Positions 1 through 9,090 of a DNA stretch of 43,719 nucleotides are shown in pieces. Within the stretch, counting starts at the first letter, position 1, and the number at the start of each line of letters is the position of its first letter. A program made the position numbers and the translations under genes. The notes beneath the pieces are model-generated. The model was given only the letters and a program-made list of their open reading frames with translations, searched no databases and was not told the origin of the DNA. The stretch spans positions 1-43,719 of IMG/VR virus record IMGVR_UViG_3300030107_003260. One strand, written 5' to 3'. This DNA is from a virus.

Positions 1-117
1 ATTGTAGTCTAATAAAAGCTTACCAATACTTGCTGCATTATCAAGCTGCACAGGCATAACAAACTCAGTAAAAGAAACGCCATAAGGGTTTGCAAAAGAA
101 GATGCTATTCCTAAAAA
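1..117. repeat. left copy of the 117-bp terminal redundancy
   Basis: Bases 1-117 match 43603-43719 with two differences (79 g versus 43681 a; 114 a versus 43716 g). The copy lies inside the giant virion protein gene and keeps its frame, because the offset of 43602 is divisible by three. Both differences are silent in that gene (Gly GGC/GGT and Leu TTA/CTA). This is what an assembly of a circular or circularly permuted genome looks like when the two ends come from slightly different strains. A genuine short terminal repeat is less likely, because it would sit inside a gene. Confidence 0.95.
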
Positions 118-3100
118 CTCCCCTTTGTATGCAAGGGTTTTAAGTCTATTATCCCAGTCCTGTGCTTCAGGTTTAGGTGTTCCAAGAAGCTCACTGTATA
201 CCCACATTAAAGATTCTGCTGTCATATAGCTTCCAAGCATATACATTGCAGGCCTTAAAAGTTCACCATTCTCAATAGCTAATTTTGTATTGCTAATTGC
301 ATTTGCAGTTGCTGCATAGGCCATTCTTTTGTAAAGAAGTGCAGGCTTTGTGTTTTCATTGCCTGCCCATAAAGGCATAAACAAATCCATAGCAGATCCT
401 TGTGTCTTAATGTGAGCCATAGAGTTCATTTTTTGGTATAATGTTTTTAATGACCTCTCAACTTCTATCTTTTGCTTTTTTGTTGCAAAATCCACATCAG
501 ATGCTGCATTTAACCCATACTCTTTAAGCATAGCCATTTCAGAGTCAGATACCTCATAGAATTTTTCAAGCCTGTTAACAGCTTTTTTGTATTGCTTTGT
601 AGAAGGGTCTAATGATAAATGCTTAACTAGCCTTTCTTGCTCAACCATTGATATTAATACACTTGAGTATCTATTAAAATTCTCAGAAGGCTTCATTGCA
701 CCAAACCAAAATGCAACATCTGATACACTTTTAACAACACCTGTTAACCCTTCATCGTAAATTCTAGTACCAATGTCTAAAGCATTTGTTTTCCTTACTA
801 TTTCTTTATTATCTCTAGATATAGACTGTGTTATAGCTTTGAGAAAATCTCTCATTCTATATGTAGCCATATTCATAGTTGTGCCCATAAGGACATTTTT
901 AAGACCTGGCATCATTAGACCTGAAAGTCCTAATTTAGCAGTAATAGCTGTACCTGCAGCAATAGCTCTGGCACTAACACCCTGTTCAGGTACTACTTCC
1001 AAGCCTAAGTCTCTCTTTAAAGCAGTGTCTATATACTTAGACATCTTGCCACTTATTTGATTGTTTTGCTTTATCTTTTGAATAAATGCATCATACTGAG
1101 CCCCTGTAGACAGCCCTGGAAGTTTTGCAAACTCAGGAAAATGCTCAAGGGTAGCAAGATACTTAGCCATACCTGTAGAATACTTACCCATCAATACATC
1201 AAAGTCAGACTCATATGTTTTTATTTTAGTGCCATCAGGCCCTTCTAAATATTCAGGGAACTTGATAGACCTGTTTAAAAGTGACCTATTAAAAGCTTGA
1301 GGAGTGCCATAGTATGATTGAGTTTCTATCTGAGATTTAACTTGATACTCAGCTTTTTCTTTAAACTCCCCAATTTGTTTGTTTGTAGGATTTCCATATT
1401 TATCTTTAGCCATCTTTGTAGCAAGGGCTTCAGCTTTTTCGTCAATGACGTTTTGAATCTTCTTATGGTTTAAGTCTAAAAGATCTCTAGCCTCTTTTGT
1501 TAAAATACGATTAACATAAGTTCCTGGCTCTTGAAATTCTATAAAGTTATCTTTTATCCATGCTTCAGCAGAAGCCTCTGAATCAGATATTTTATACACA
1601 ATGTCAGTTAATTCTTTTCTAGAATAATCATACATGTCATTAACTGCTTGTACAAACTTGCCTTCATCTGTTTCTAAATTAACAATTCTTTTTTTAGGGT
1701 CTACTTCTGCAGGGTTTTTGTAAGCTTTATTGATAAACCTTTGCCCTTCGTTTCTAACTTCAATAGGAATGCTTGGATCTTTAATAACCTCAGGATCAAT
1801 AAATCTTACTTTGCTACTAAACGACTTAAATTTCTTTTTTCCAATTTCTTTTCTAATATTATAAATAGCATTATTTACAAAGCCAATATGCCCTTGTTCA
1901 GATGCAGTCCTATTTACAAGAGTGTTAGAAAGTTTTTTGCTGTACTTCCTGACGACCTCAAATACTGGCAAAGAGGTCATTTTAGCCCCTTCAATAATCT
2001 GACCTGCTTTTTCATCTCCAACAAAAGACCCTATGAACTGCCTAAACATGCTTTTGTTTTCACCTACTTCATTCTTTAAAGTATATTTATCTGCAATCCT
2101 AGTTTTTTCATTTGTATTAACAGGGTCTAAACTTTTCATAAACGATTGGTATTGTTTAATCTGTACATCAGATGCATCAAATACATTGCCTGTCTCTACC
2201 CCCAAACTTTTTAATATCTTAGCTCTAGGCTCTTCTTTTATATTAACTTCAGGCTTTTTTCTAATATTCTCTGCATCAACATACGATTGAAACCAGTCAA
2301 TAGTGTTAGCTTTAGACTTTAATTTAACTTTGTCTACATTTTTTATATTAGACAGGGTGTTAGATACCTGTACTAATTTATCAGCATATCCAGGCTCTGT
2401 TAGCTTAGTCTTTAAAAATGTAAAGTCACTGCCAGCCCCTGGAGATAATTTAACAATATCTTTTAATATCTTTTTCCTTGCATTTCTTTTTATACCAAGG
2501 TCATCTAGTAAAGCATTATATTGACTAAAAACATTATCGTAAATCTGTTCAGGGCTTCCTTTGATATCAGCAACAGTTCTAGCGTTATCAATAATAACAT
2601 TTTCTTCAGGCTTAATATCATCAAATTTAGAAACTTCTTTTAAAGGAAATCCTGTTTTTTCTCCTTCAAGAAAAACAAAATCACCACGATCCTTGTCTTT
2701 TATAATTTTTGTAATTCTTTTACCTTCCTTAAACTGCATTACTCCTTTGGGCGACCATTGAGCAGTATCGCCAATTTTTAATTCAGGTTTTTTTGCTTTT
2801 TCAGAAACCTTATCAGCTTCAAAATCTTTTTTATTGACATCGTAAATTCTTTTTAAGTCATTCATTTTGTCAAGGTCTTCAGTCAGTATTGTATTAAGCC
2901 TATTGACATTGTCATAAATGTCTTTCTTCTCAGGGGTAGTTAAAGTTCTATCTCTATAAGCTTCAATATGGTTAAATAGTTCACCTGTGTATACATCTGG
3001 CTTGCCATCTTTACCTTTAACTACTCTGGCATCAAGAATCATGTCGCTAAAAGTTTTATTAGTAGCATTCAATACAAGTGGGGTAAGCTCTGCAACTTCT

Positions 3101-4587
3101 GATATAATTTCTAAATCTTTTACGTCTTGCTTATCTAATTTTTTACCTTCAGCTTCTTTTTTAAATATTTCAAGCTTTCTTTTAGGAACGTCTATTTGGC
3201 TTGTTAGCTCATTTAAACGAACGAAGTTATTGTATATTGCAGTCAAGCCTTCAGATTTTTTTGAGTCATCAAGGTTTCCAGCTAACAGTTCATCTAGTAC
3301 CTGCTTGTTTGTAATAAGGCCTTCTTCTTGTATTTTGTCAGAAACAGTTTTTGCAGCTTTATCAGCTCTTTGGCTTTCTCTAGATTGTAAGTTTTTCTTG
3401 CTTCCTTCTGACGTTTCCTTTAAGATAGATTGTATGCCATCAGCATCATCATTAGTAGTCAAGTCATCTTTAGGTTTACCATCTGAGCTTTTCTTTTTAT
3501 ATCCATATCCAAGAGACCTTATACCACCTATAACAAAAAAGTTTTGAATTGCATTTTTTTTATAGTTTTCCCAGTTTAACTCTTCACCCATAAGAGGCAA
3601 ATCAATAGCTGAAAATACACCTGCCTCTACAGCCACTTGGCTAGCAGGGTTGGTAGCATACTGTACAGCTAAGTCTTTAAACTTTGCAGATTCTGATGTT
3701 AGGTTTTTTAATTTAGATTTAGTGTACCATTGACCCATTGTTCCTTGAACAGCACCACCAGATAAAGCTCCTGCAATTAACCCAGAAGATCCTGCTTTAG
3801 CAGCTTCTGAGGCAACACTCCAGTAGTCAAACTCATCTTGTTCGCCATTTCTCATCCTTGTTGACTGCTGTGCTAAACTTCCAAGTGCTCCACCTGCTGC
3901 ACCATATGTACCTAAACTTATCCCTTCAGTAACGCCTGCAGTGGCTATAGTCTCTCCACTAAACTTGCCAGCCTTTGCAAGTTGATGTGCTAGTGCCCCT
4001 TTGCCTGCTGATTTAGCTTTTACTCTAGCTGCGACATTTTCTAAAGCTTGTGTTCTCATGTACTTATCTACAGACTTTTTCCCAAGCAATTTAGTAGCTG
4101 CAGCCTTTCCTACAATATTTCCTGTAAAAAGCAAACCTATATCAACAGGGTTAATCATGCCTACAAGAAACTGTCCTGCCTGTTCAATCATTCCTGTTTC
4201 TGCTGTCATATCTACATCGTATTTAGGTTTACCATACATAGCTTGATGCAATAAACCAGCAGATGAGTTATTAAAAGCTTTTTTAGCAAAATCACTATCA
4301 CTAAAAGTAGCTACACTTAACCCACTAAAAGTAGACACTAAGTCTTTTAAGTAACTAGGGGATGTGTCGTAGTCATCAGGAGAGTCTGTAGGTTTGCTGT
4401 ACATAGACTCTTGTGTAGATCTTACTGGGCTAAAAGGTTGGTATTCAGGCATTGAAGGGTCTTTTACCCTAACAGTATTGTAAATATCCTCTTCACTTAA
4501 CCCTTCATGTATTTCTTTAGGGTAGTTTCGTTTAAACCAATCAGATACTTTTACCTGATATTCTAATTGTTGTTTATATTGAGACAT
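1..4587 (-). CDS. giant internal virion protein, residues 1-1529 (continues at the right end)
   Basis: The leftward frame is open from ATG at 4587 to the window edge and continues in frame at 43602-42955, giving 1744 residues in all. The start overlaps the upstream stop as TAATG. Gly/Ala-rich hydrophobic stretches are visible near residues 138-166, 210-240, 260-281 and 1200-1235, separated by long charged helical regions. Size, position at the end of the late block and composition fit the large internal or ejection proteins of podoviruses (T7 gp16 class), which leave the capsid and help DNA cross the envelope. I see no lysozyme or transglycosylase motif. The role is inferred from context. Confidence 0.85.
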   Translation of the reverse strand, partial: MSQYKQQLEYQVKVSDWFKRNYPKEIHEGLSEEDIYNTVRVKDPSMPEYQPFSPVRSTQESMYSKPTDSPDDYDTSPSYLKDLVSTFSGLSVATFSDSDFAKKAFNNSSAGLLHQAMYGKPKYDVDMTAETGMIEQAGQFLVGMINPVDIGLLFTGNIVGKAAATKLLGKKSVDKYMRTQALENVAARVKAKSAGKGALAHQLAKAGKFSGETIATAGVTEGISLGTYGAAGGALGSLAQQSTRMRNGEQDEFDYWSVASEAAKAGSSGLIAGALSGGAVQGTMGQWYTKSKLKNLTSESAKFKDLAVQYATNPASQVAVEAGVFSAIDLPLMGEELNWENYKKNAIQNFFVIGGIRSLGYGYKKKSSDGKPKDDLTTNDDADGIQSILKETSEGSKKNLQSRESQRADKAAKTVSDKIQEEGLITNKQVLDELLAGNLDDSKKSEGLTAIYNNFVRLNELTSQIDVPKRKLEIFKKEAEGKKLDKQDVKDLEIISEVAELTPLVLNATNKTFSDMILDARVVKGKDGKPDVYTGELFNHIEAYRDRTLTTPEKKDIYDNVNRLNTILTEDLDKMNDLKRIYDVNKKDFEADKVSEKAKKPELKIGDTAQWSPKGVMQFKEGKRITKIIKDKDRGDFVFLEGEKTGFPLKEVSKFDDIKPEENVIIDNARTVADIKGSPEQIYDNVFSQYNALLDDLGIKRNARKKILKDIVKLSPGAGSDFTFLKTKLTEPGYADKLVQVSNTLSNIKNVDKVKLKSKANTIDWFQSYVDAENIRKKPEVNIKEEPRAKILKSLGVETGNVFDASDVQIKQYQSFMKSLDPVNTNEKTRIADKYTLKNEVGENKSMFRQFIGSFVGDEKAGQIIEGAKMTSLPVFEVVRKYSKKLSNTLVNRTASEQGHIGFVNNAIYNIRKEIGKKKFKSFSSKVRFIDPEVIKDPSIPIEVRNEGQRFINKAYKNPAEVDPKKRIVNLETDEGKFVQAVNDMYDYSRKELTDIVYKISDSEASAEAWIKDNFIEFQEPGTYVNRILTKEARDLLDLNHKKIQNVIDEKAEALATKMAKDKYGNPTNKQIGEFKEKAEYQVKSQIETQSYYGTPQAFNRSLLNRSIKFPEYLEGPDGTKIKTYESDFDVLMGKYSTGMAKYLATLEHFPEFAKLPGLSTGAQYDAFIQKIKQNNQISGKMSKYIDTALKRDLGLEVVPEQGVSARAIAAGTAITAKLGLSGLMMPGLKNVLMGTTMNMATYRMRDFLKAITQSISRDNKEIVRKTNALDIGTRIYDEGLTGVVKSVSDVAFWFGAMKPSENFNRYSSVLISMVEQERLVKHLSLDPSTKQYKKAVNRLEKFYEVSDSEMAMLKEYGLNAASDVDFATKKQKIEVERSLKTLYQKMNSMAHIKTQGSAMDLFMPLWAGNENTKPALLYKRMAYAATANAISNTKLAIENGELLRPAMYMLGSYMTAESLMWVYSELLGTPKPEAQDWDNRLKTLAYKGEFLGIASSFANPYGVSFTEFVMPVQLDNAASIGKLLLDYN

Positions 4588-6326
4588 TAATTGTTTAAAA
4601 TAAAACTGTCTACATCTTTTCCAATTTTATTTACTTTTGATTCAAATTTATCAAGATTTTTATGGCTTTTCCAAGATTCTTTAAAATTTAAAAAATCTTC
4701 TTTAGCTTGAGCAGCCTCATCAGACCCTGCATTTTTTATAATTTTAGGCAACAAAGTTTTGTTAAAGTAATTCTCTATCATTTTAAATTCTTCATTGCTG
4801 TACTGGAAGTCATCACGAAACTGAGCTTGATCCCAAGAGGGCAATTCAAAAGGAGACAGTCCAAACCCAGTCTGAAACCTTTTAGGCTCTGTTGCCCCAG
4901 GAAGACCTCCTTTATTTAATATAAACTTTTCTCTAAAAGGGCCTGTTGTTACAAATCTTTTTAAATTTCGAGAAGCATAATTTCTTGACTGGAATAATTT
5001 GTTTTTAGTTGATGCATAGTTATCTTTTACATTCTTTAATTCGCTTTCAGCTATTTTTTTAGACTCTATTGCTTCATTAAAGTTTTTTGGTTTTGAATAA
5101 CCAGAAGGATTGTATTTTATGCTTTTTATGTCTTCTACAGGCCCTGGTGGAAAGGCACTGTCTGCATCAATAGAATCAGGGATACCATCCTGATCTTTAT
5201 CAATATCTTTTGGCAAAGGTTTAGGCTTATTTTCATCAGCATAATCTGCAAGCTCTTTAGCATCAACTAAAACTGAAGTTCCTGCCCATGCTTTATGGCC
5301 ATCATCTAGTTGAGTCATAAGTGTTTTATTGTTGGTAATTGTTGCATCATAGCTCTCTAATAAAGCAGCCAATGTGTTCAAATTTTGCTCTTCATCTGTA
5401 CCTAATTCTAACCCAGCTTCTTTAAGTAATGCCTCAGAAAGAATAGTTGCTTCTTTGTCGTTAGGCTTTAACAGCTTTCTATTTATAATATCTTTATTCG
5501 TTTGAGCCCTTCCAATTTGTTTAGCATAAGTGTTATATGTTTTTTTAATCCTATCTAAGTTTCTTGCTTTAGTTTCTTCATAAATGCCAACATCACCTAA
5601 AGCAATCATTTCTAATTCTTGTGGGCTTAAATGGCCATCATCAACAACAGATTGGATTCCAATGTTAAGCCTGCCTATATGCCTATCTAGGTCAGCCATC
5701 AACTCTTTATCAGTTTTACTTCCTTTATTATATCTAAAACCTGCACCTTTCCCTTCCATAAGAGCATCTTTTATATTTTGTGCTTTTATTTTTTGATCCA
5801 TAAGGGCCATCATTTCAGTCTCATATTTTGGTTTTTTGTTCTCCCCTTCGCCTTCTTCTATTTTCATTAAGTTCTTTAAAACGCCACCAAACTCATCTGC
5901 AGAATCCATAGATACTATATCTGTATTGTAAAAATCATTTAACCCAGACATAGCGTTTGTATAAGTGCCTATTTGATTTTTTTTCTGATTTAACGTATTT
6001 TCTAAACCCATTGCCACATCTAGCATTTTAGGGTCATCTTTTACTTTATTAAGGAGGCTAGTTATTCTATCACTGTAAGCACTAAATCCTTTTTCATCAA
6101 CTATGTTGCCAGCCATTCGTGCCAAGTTGTTAGCTTGGTCAGTAAAATTAACTCTTCTTTCTTTCTGTAATGCAGGTATACTTCCAGCAATAGATTGAGC
6201 CACATCCCCTATTAACTCCCAACTGCTTGGAACAAACTCAGTTTGACCAACAAGCCTTCTTCTGTCTGATGCTTCAGACATTGCATCTCTTTCTGCTTTT
6301 TTTAATAAAGTAAGTATATCTGCCAT
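4587..6326 (-). CDS. putative internal virion protein with a calcium-binding-like Asp repeat
   Basis: 579 residues, highly charged and mostly helical by composition. Residues 374-389 carry a D-x-D-x-D-G-x-x-D-x-x-D pattern like thrombospondin type 3 or EF-hand-like calcium loops, followed by a Pro/Gly linker. It sits between two other virion-protein candidates, ends in a TAATG overlap with the giant gene, and starts at ATG 6326. By position it would match the middle internal virion protein of podoviruses. No enzyme motif is seen. The specific function is unknown. Confidence 0.75.
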   Translation of the reverse strand: MADILTLLKKAERDAMSEASDRRRLVGQTEFVPSSWELIGDVAQSIAGSIPALQKERRVNFTDQANNLARMAGNIVDEKGFSAYSDRITSLLNKVKDDPKMLDVAMGLENTLNQKKNQIGTYTNAMSGLNDFYNTDIVSMDSADEFGGVLKNLMKIEEGEGENKKPKYETEMMALMDQKIKAQNIKDALMEGKGAGFRYNKGSKTDKELMADLDRHIGRLNIGIQSVVDDGHLSPQELEMIALGDVGIYEETKARNLDRIKKTYNTYAKQIGRAQTNKDIINRKLLKPNDKEATILSEALLKEAGLELGTDEEQNLNTLAALLESYDATITNNKTLMTQLDDGHKAWAGTSVLVDAKELADYADENKPKPLPKDIDKDQDGIPDSIDADSAFPPGPVEDIKSIKYNPSGYSKPKNFNEAIESKKIAESELKNVKDNYASTKNKLFQSRNYASRNLKRFVTTGPFREKFILNKGGLPGATEPKRFQTGFGLSPFELPSWDQAQFRDDFQYSNEEFKMIENYFNKTLLPKIIKNAGSDEAAQAKEDFLNFKESWKSHKNLDKFESKVNKIGKDVDSFILNN

Positions 6327-6338
6327 ATTATTCCTTTT

Positions 6339-7499
6339 TTATACTTTAGTTTTATTTATATTCCAATTCCCTTGCCCTGAAGGGCCTTCCCATTTAGCAG
6401 TAATTTTATATTCATCTTTTACAGAAGGCAAATATTTGCCTGCCTCCAGATTTCCTCCTACTAGTGTAGGAAAGACTGTATATGTTTTTTCTTCATTTTC
6501 AGCTCCTTTGTATATTGGCTCAAAAGAAGAATCAAGACCATAACCTTTAAAGTGATCTGTTGGAAGTTCTGTGACATTTATTAATTTTCCAGCTTTACTT
6601 GCTGTAGCACTTATTGTTTGGTTGTCACTAAACTGAGACCTTATGTCCTGAGAGTCAAGATACTCTTGCTGAGTAGGATAACCCATAGAGACATTTCCTT
6701 GCTTTCCTAACTCTTCTTCATATCTAATAGCATCTGTAGCAGACTGAAATTCTGCATCATCTATTTGTCCTAATTCTTTTAACTTATTCAGCTCTCCTAC
6801 AAAATCATAGTCTTTTTGAGCCTCTAGTATATTACTAGTTAAGCCAAACTGCTTTTGTGCAAGCCCTGTTTCAAACTGTCTTTGTGCTTCGCTAATACCT
6901 TGTCTGTAACCAGCTCTTCTTCTTCCACTAACAAGACCTCTTCCTGCAAATGCTTGTTGACCTGCACCAGCCATTCCTTCTAGTATAGAGCCTCTTTGTT
7001 GTTGTCCCAGAGCTCCCACATCAAACCCATATTGTGTTTGCAATTGCTGTTCTTTTGTGGGGTCATACAAATTAATGTTTCCTTGTATTTTTGAAACGAG
7101 ATTTTCATCAAAACCCAAAGTATCTCTTAAATAATTTCCAACTTCTTCTCTGTCTGTTGGGTTAAAACCACCACCAGTGCTATCAAAGCCAAATCCAGAA
7201 GTTCCTCCAACACCTTGATCCATAACAGTACCTGTTGCTCCTGCCCCTAATTGGCCTGCTTCTATTTCAGTGTCAGACATAGAACTTGACATAGGATCAT
7301 CATATTGAATAGATTGGGCTCCTGGGATATCAGCTCCAGGGGTTACCATGCCACCTTGACCAACAAGCCCCATTGCTATTGATTGAAATTCTTGCTGTTT
7401 ATCTACTGGGAGATTAGGATGTTGTTGAAGGATTTGATTTATATCCTTAACATTAAATGTCCCATCTTCATTTGCATCATAAAATTTTAAAGTAGCCAT
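6339..7499 (-). CDS. putative internal virion protein with an N-terminal EF-hand/dockerin-like loop
   Basis: 386 residues. Residues 8-19 form a twelve-residue loop with Asp8, Asn10, Asp12, Gly13, Asn16 and Asp19, the spacing of an EF-hand or dockerin calcium loop. The middle is Gln/Gly/Ala-rich with a basic cluster (GRRRAGYRQG), and the C-terminal part looks beta-rich. It lies 12 bp upstream of the 579-residue gene, inside the late block. A structural or ejection role is inferred from position only. Confidence 0.72.
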   Translation of the reverse strand: MATLKFYDANEDGTFNVKDINQILQQHPNLPVDKQQEFQSIAMGLVGQGGMVTPGADIPGAQSIQYDDPMSSSMSDTEIEAGQLGAGATGTVMDQGVGGTSGFGFDSTGGGFNPTDREEVGNYLRDTLGFDENLVSKIQGNINLYDPTKEQQLQTQYGFDVGALGQQQRGSILEGMAGAGQQAFAGRGLVSGRRRAGYRQGISEAQRQFETGLAQKQFGLTSNILEAQKDYDFVGELNKLKELGQIDDAEFQSATDAIRYEEELGKQGNVSMGYPTQQEYLDSQDIRSQFSDNQTISATASKAGKLINVTELPTDHFKGYGLDSSFEPIYKGAENEEKTYTVFPTLVGGNLEAGKYLPSVKDEYKITAKWEGPSGQGNWNINKTKV

Positions 7500-7511
7500 T
7501 TAATCCTTTAT

Positions 7512-8237
7512 TTAATATAATGAATAGTAATTAATAGTTCCTTTTTGTCTATCTCTACCATCTCTAACAGGAATTGGCACAACGCCACCTTCTTGAAGTT
7601 GAAGGTTAATAGGTTGAGACGAAGGAATGTTTTCAGGCATTTGGTTCATAATGTTATCATCAATAAAACTTCCAGCTTTTCTTGCATATCTGCCTAAAAC
7701 ACCTCCACCTCTTTGTTGCCCTATGGTAGGGCTACTGCCAAACATGCCTGCTCCTTCAGTATAAGCTCCTGCCCCTGCAGTTAAACCTGATTTTAAAGCT
7801 CCCATTCTTTGCGATTGTTCTAATTGATCATAAAAATCTTCAGCACCACCTATTTGTTCAGCATAAGCACCAGCATCAAAGCCTCCATACCCTATATCGC
7901 CTTTTTCTCCAGCTGCACCTTGAAGGCTAGCCAATATATCTGATTCCTTGTCAGGGCCATATCCTAGCTTTTTTCCTAACTGTTCAGTAGCTTGAGAGCC
8001 TAAATAGCTTCCTGCTGCCCCCATTAACCCTTTAGCTAAAAATCCTGCTCCTGGCAAAAGAGTGTTTAATCCAGCTGTTAATGCCATGCCTGCAAAAGGT
8101 GAAATAGCACTCATAAATCCACCAAACCTACTTTTCTTTTTAGCTTGCCTTTCAGCAGCCCTCTGTACTGCTTCAGCTTGTTTTTTCTGTGCTGTTTCGT
8201 ATTTACTTGCTAATAAATAATCTAAGGTTGATGCCAT
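7512..8237 (-). CDS. putative small internal virion protein, Gly/Ala-rich, membrane-active candidate
   Basis: 241 residues. A basic, coiled N-terminus (residues 1-40) is followed by a long Gly/Ala/Leu-rich stretch (about 40-90, including GMALTAGLNTLLPGAGFL) that could insert into a membrane, then a Gly-rich middle. Near the C-terminus is LQEGGVV, a version of the GYxxGGxV motif that recurs in other virion proteins here. It is the first of three consecutive internal-protein candidates. No known enzymatic motif. Confidence 0.7.
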   Translation of the reverse strand: MASTLDYLLASKYETAQKKQAEAVQRAAERQAKKKSRFGGFMSAISPFAGMALTAGLNTLLPGAGFLAKGLMGAAGSYLGSQATEQLGKKLGYGPDKESDILASLQGAAGEKGDIGYGGFDAGAYAEQIGGAEDFYDQLEQSQRMGALKSGLTAGAGAYTEGAGMFGSSPTIGQQRGGGVLGRYARKAGSFIDDNIMNQMPENIPSSQPINLQLQEGGVVPIPVRDGRDRQKGTINYYSLY

Positions 8238-8310
8238 ATTATATTCTCTTATGTATATTTGTTAATGTTTCTTCTCTGTAATTTAATAAATTCATTTGTA
8301 ATTTCCAATT

Positions 8311-9090
8311 TTATGTTAATAAACCTATATCTATCAAGTCTGTTATCAATGACCCTAAAACATCTGCCACTTCATTTAAAGTCGTACTATTGCAATCAAG
8401 AGTTTTATCTGAAGTAAGATTACTTATTGTATAATTATATGTGCCTCCAGCATGGCTTCCAGCTTTACCTGTAATAGTCCCATAAGTAGTTAAATTTTTA
8501 TTTGCTGATCCTGTGCCTATATCTAAATTAGTATATAATGTAGAGCCTCCAGAATCTATTGTTAAAGTTTCATTTGATTCTGTGTGAAAATTAATTGATT
8601 TTTCATTACTCCTGTATAAAATATATGCAAGGTTTGAGCCTGAATCAACATGATCAGCTACAGATTTATTAAAAACAATATAATTATTTGTATCTTCTCT
8701 AGTTCCTACTATTAAATCACCCCTAATATCAAGACCTGTTGTTAAAGATGTTAACCCAGATTCTGTAGGTTGTTTAGCTCCTTTTACTACACCAGCTACA
8801 GTTAAGTCGTTAGGAATAAGAACATTGTCAGCTGTTATTTTAATTGTTTCACCAGCCCTTGTAATTCCAGGTGTTTTAGGTTCAGGGTTGTTTAAGTCAA
8901 ACAAAGGAACAGAGTAGTATTTGCCACCACCTGTGCTTGCTTGAAGTACCATCCCTGCTTCATCTGTATGAGTAACTCTAATATCAGCTGCATTGCCAGC
9001 CCCAGACAATGATTCTCTAGTGCTTGCTCTTCTAAGCCTTGAGCCTTTAGAAATATTGAGCCTGTTAATATCTCTTCTATCTGCAGCCAT
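8311..9090 (-). CDS. fibre or appendage-like virion protein
   Basis: 259 residues, rich in Thr, Ser, Gly and Asn, with short beta-repeat-like phrases (for example LTTGLDIRGDLIVGT) as in phage tail fibres and neck appendages. The C-terminal 25 residues are hydrophobic and could form a trimerisation helix. The start overlaps the stop of the upstream nozzle gene as TAATG, so the two are probably co-translated. Receptor binding is possible but not shown. Confidence 0.65.
   Translation of the reverse strand: MAADRRDINRLNISKGSRLRRASTRESLSGAGNAADIRVTHTDEAGMVLQASTGGGKYYSVPLFDLNNPEPKTPGITRAGETIKITADNVLIPNDLTVAGVVKGAKQPTESGLTSLTTGLDIRGDLIVGTREDTNNYIVFNKSVADHVDSGSNLAYILYRSNEKSINFHTESNETLTIDSGGSTLYTNLDIGTGSANKNLTTYGTITGKAGSHAGGTYNYTISNLTSDKTLDCNSTTLNEVADVLGSLITDLIDIGLLT

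Noticed and set aside
2987-3547. 186-residue rightward open frame
   Set aside because: Antisense to the giant virion gene, which is open on the other strand throughout. It is low in charge and Ser/Leu-rich, as expected for the reverse complement of helical charged sequence, and has no ribosome site.
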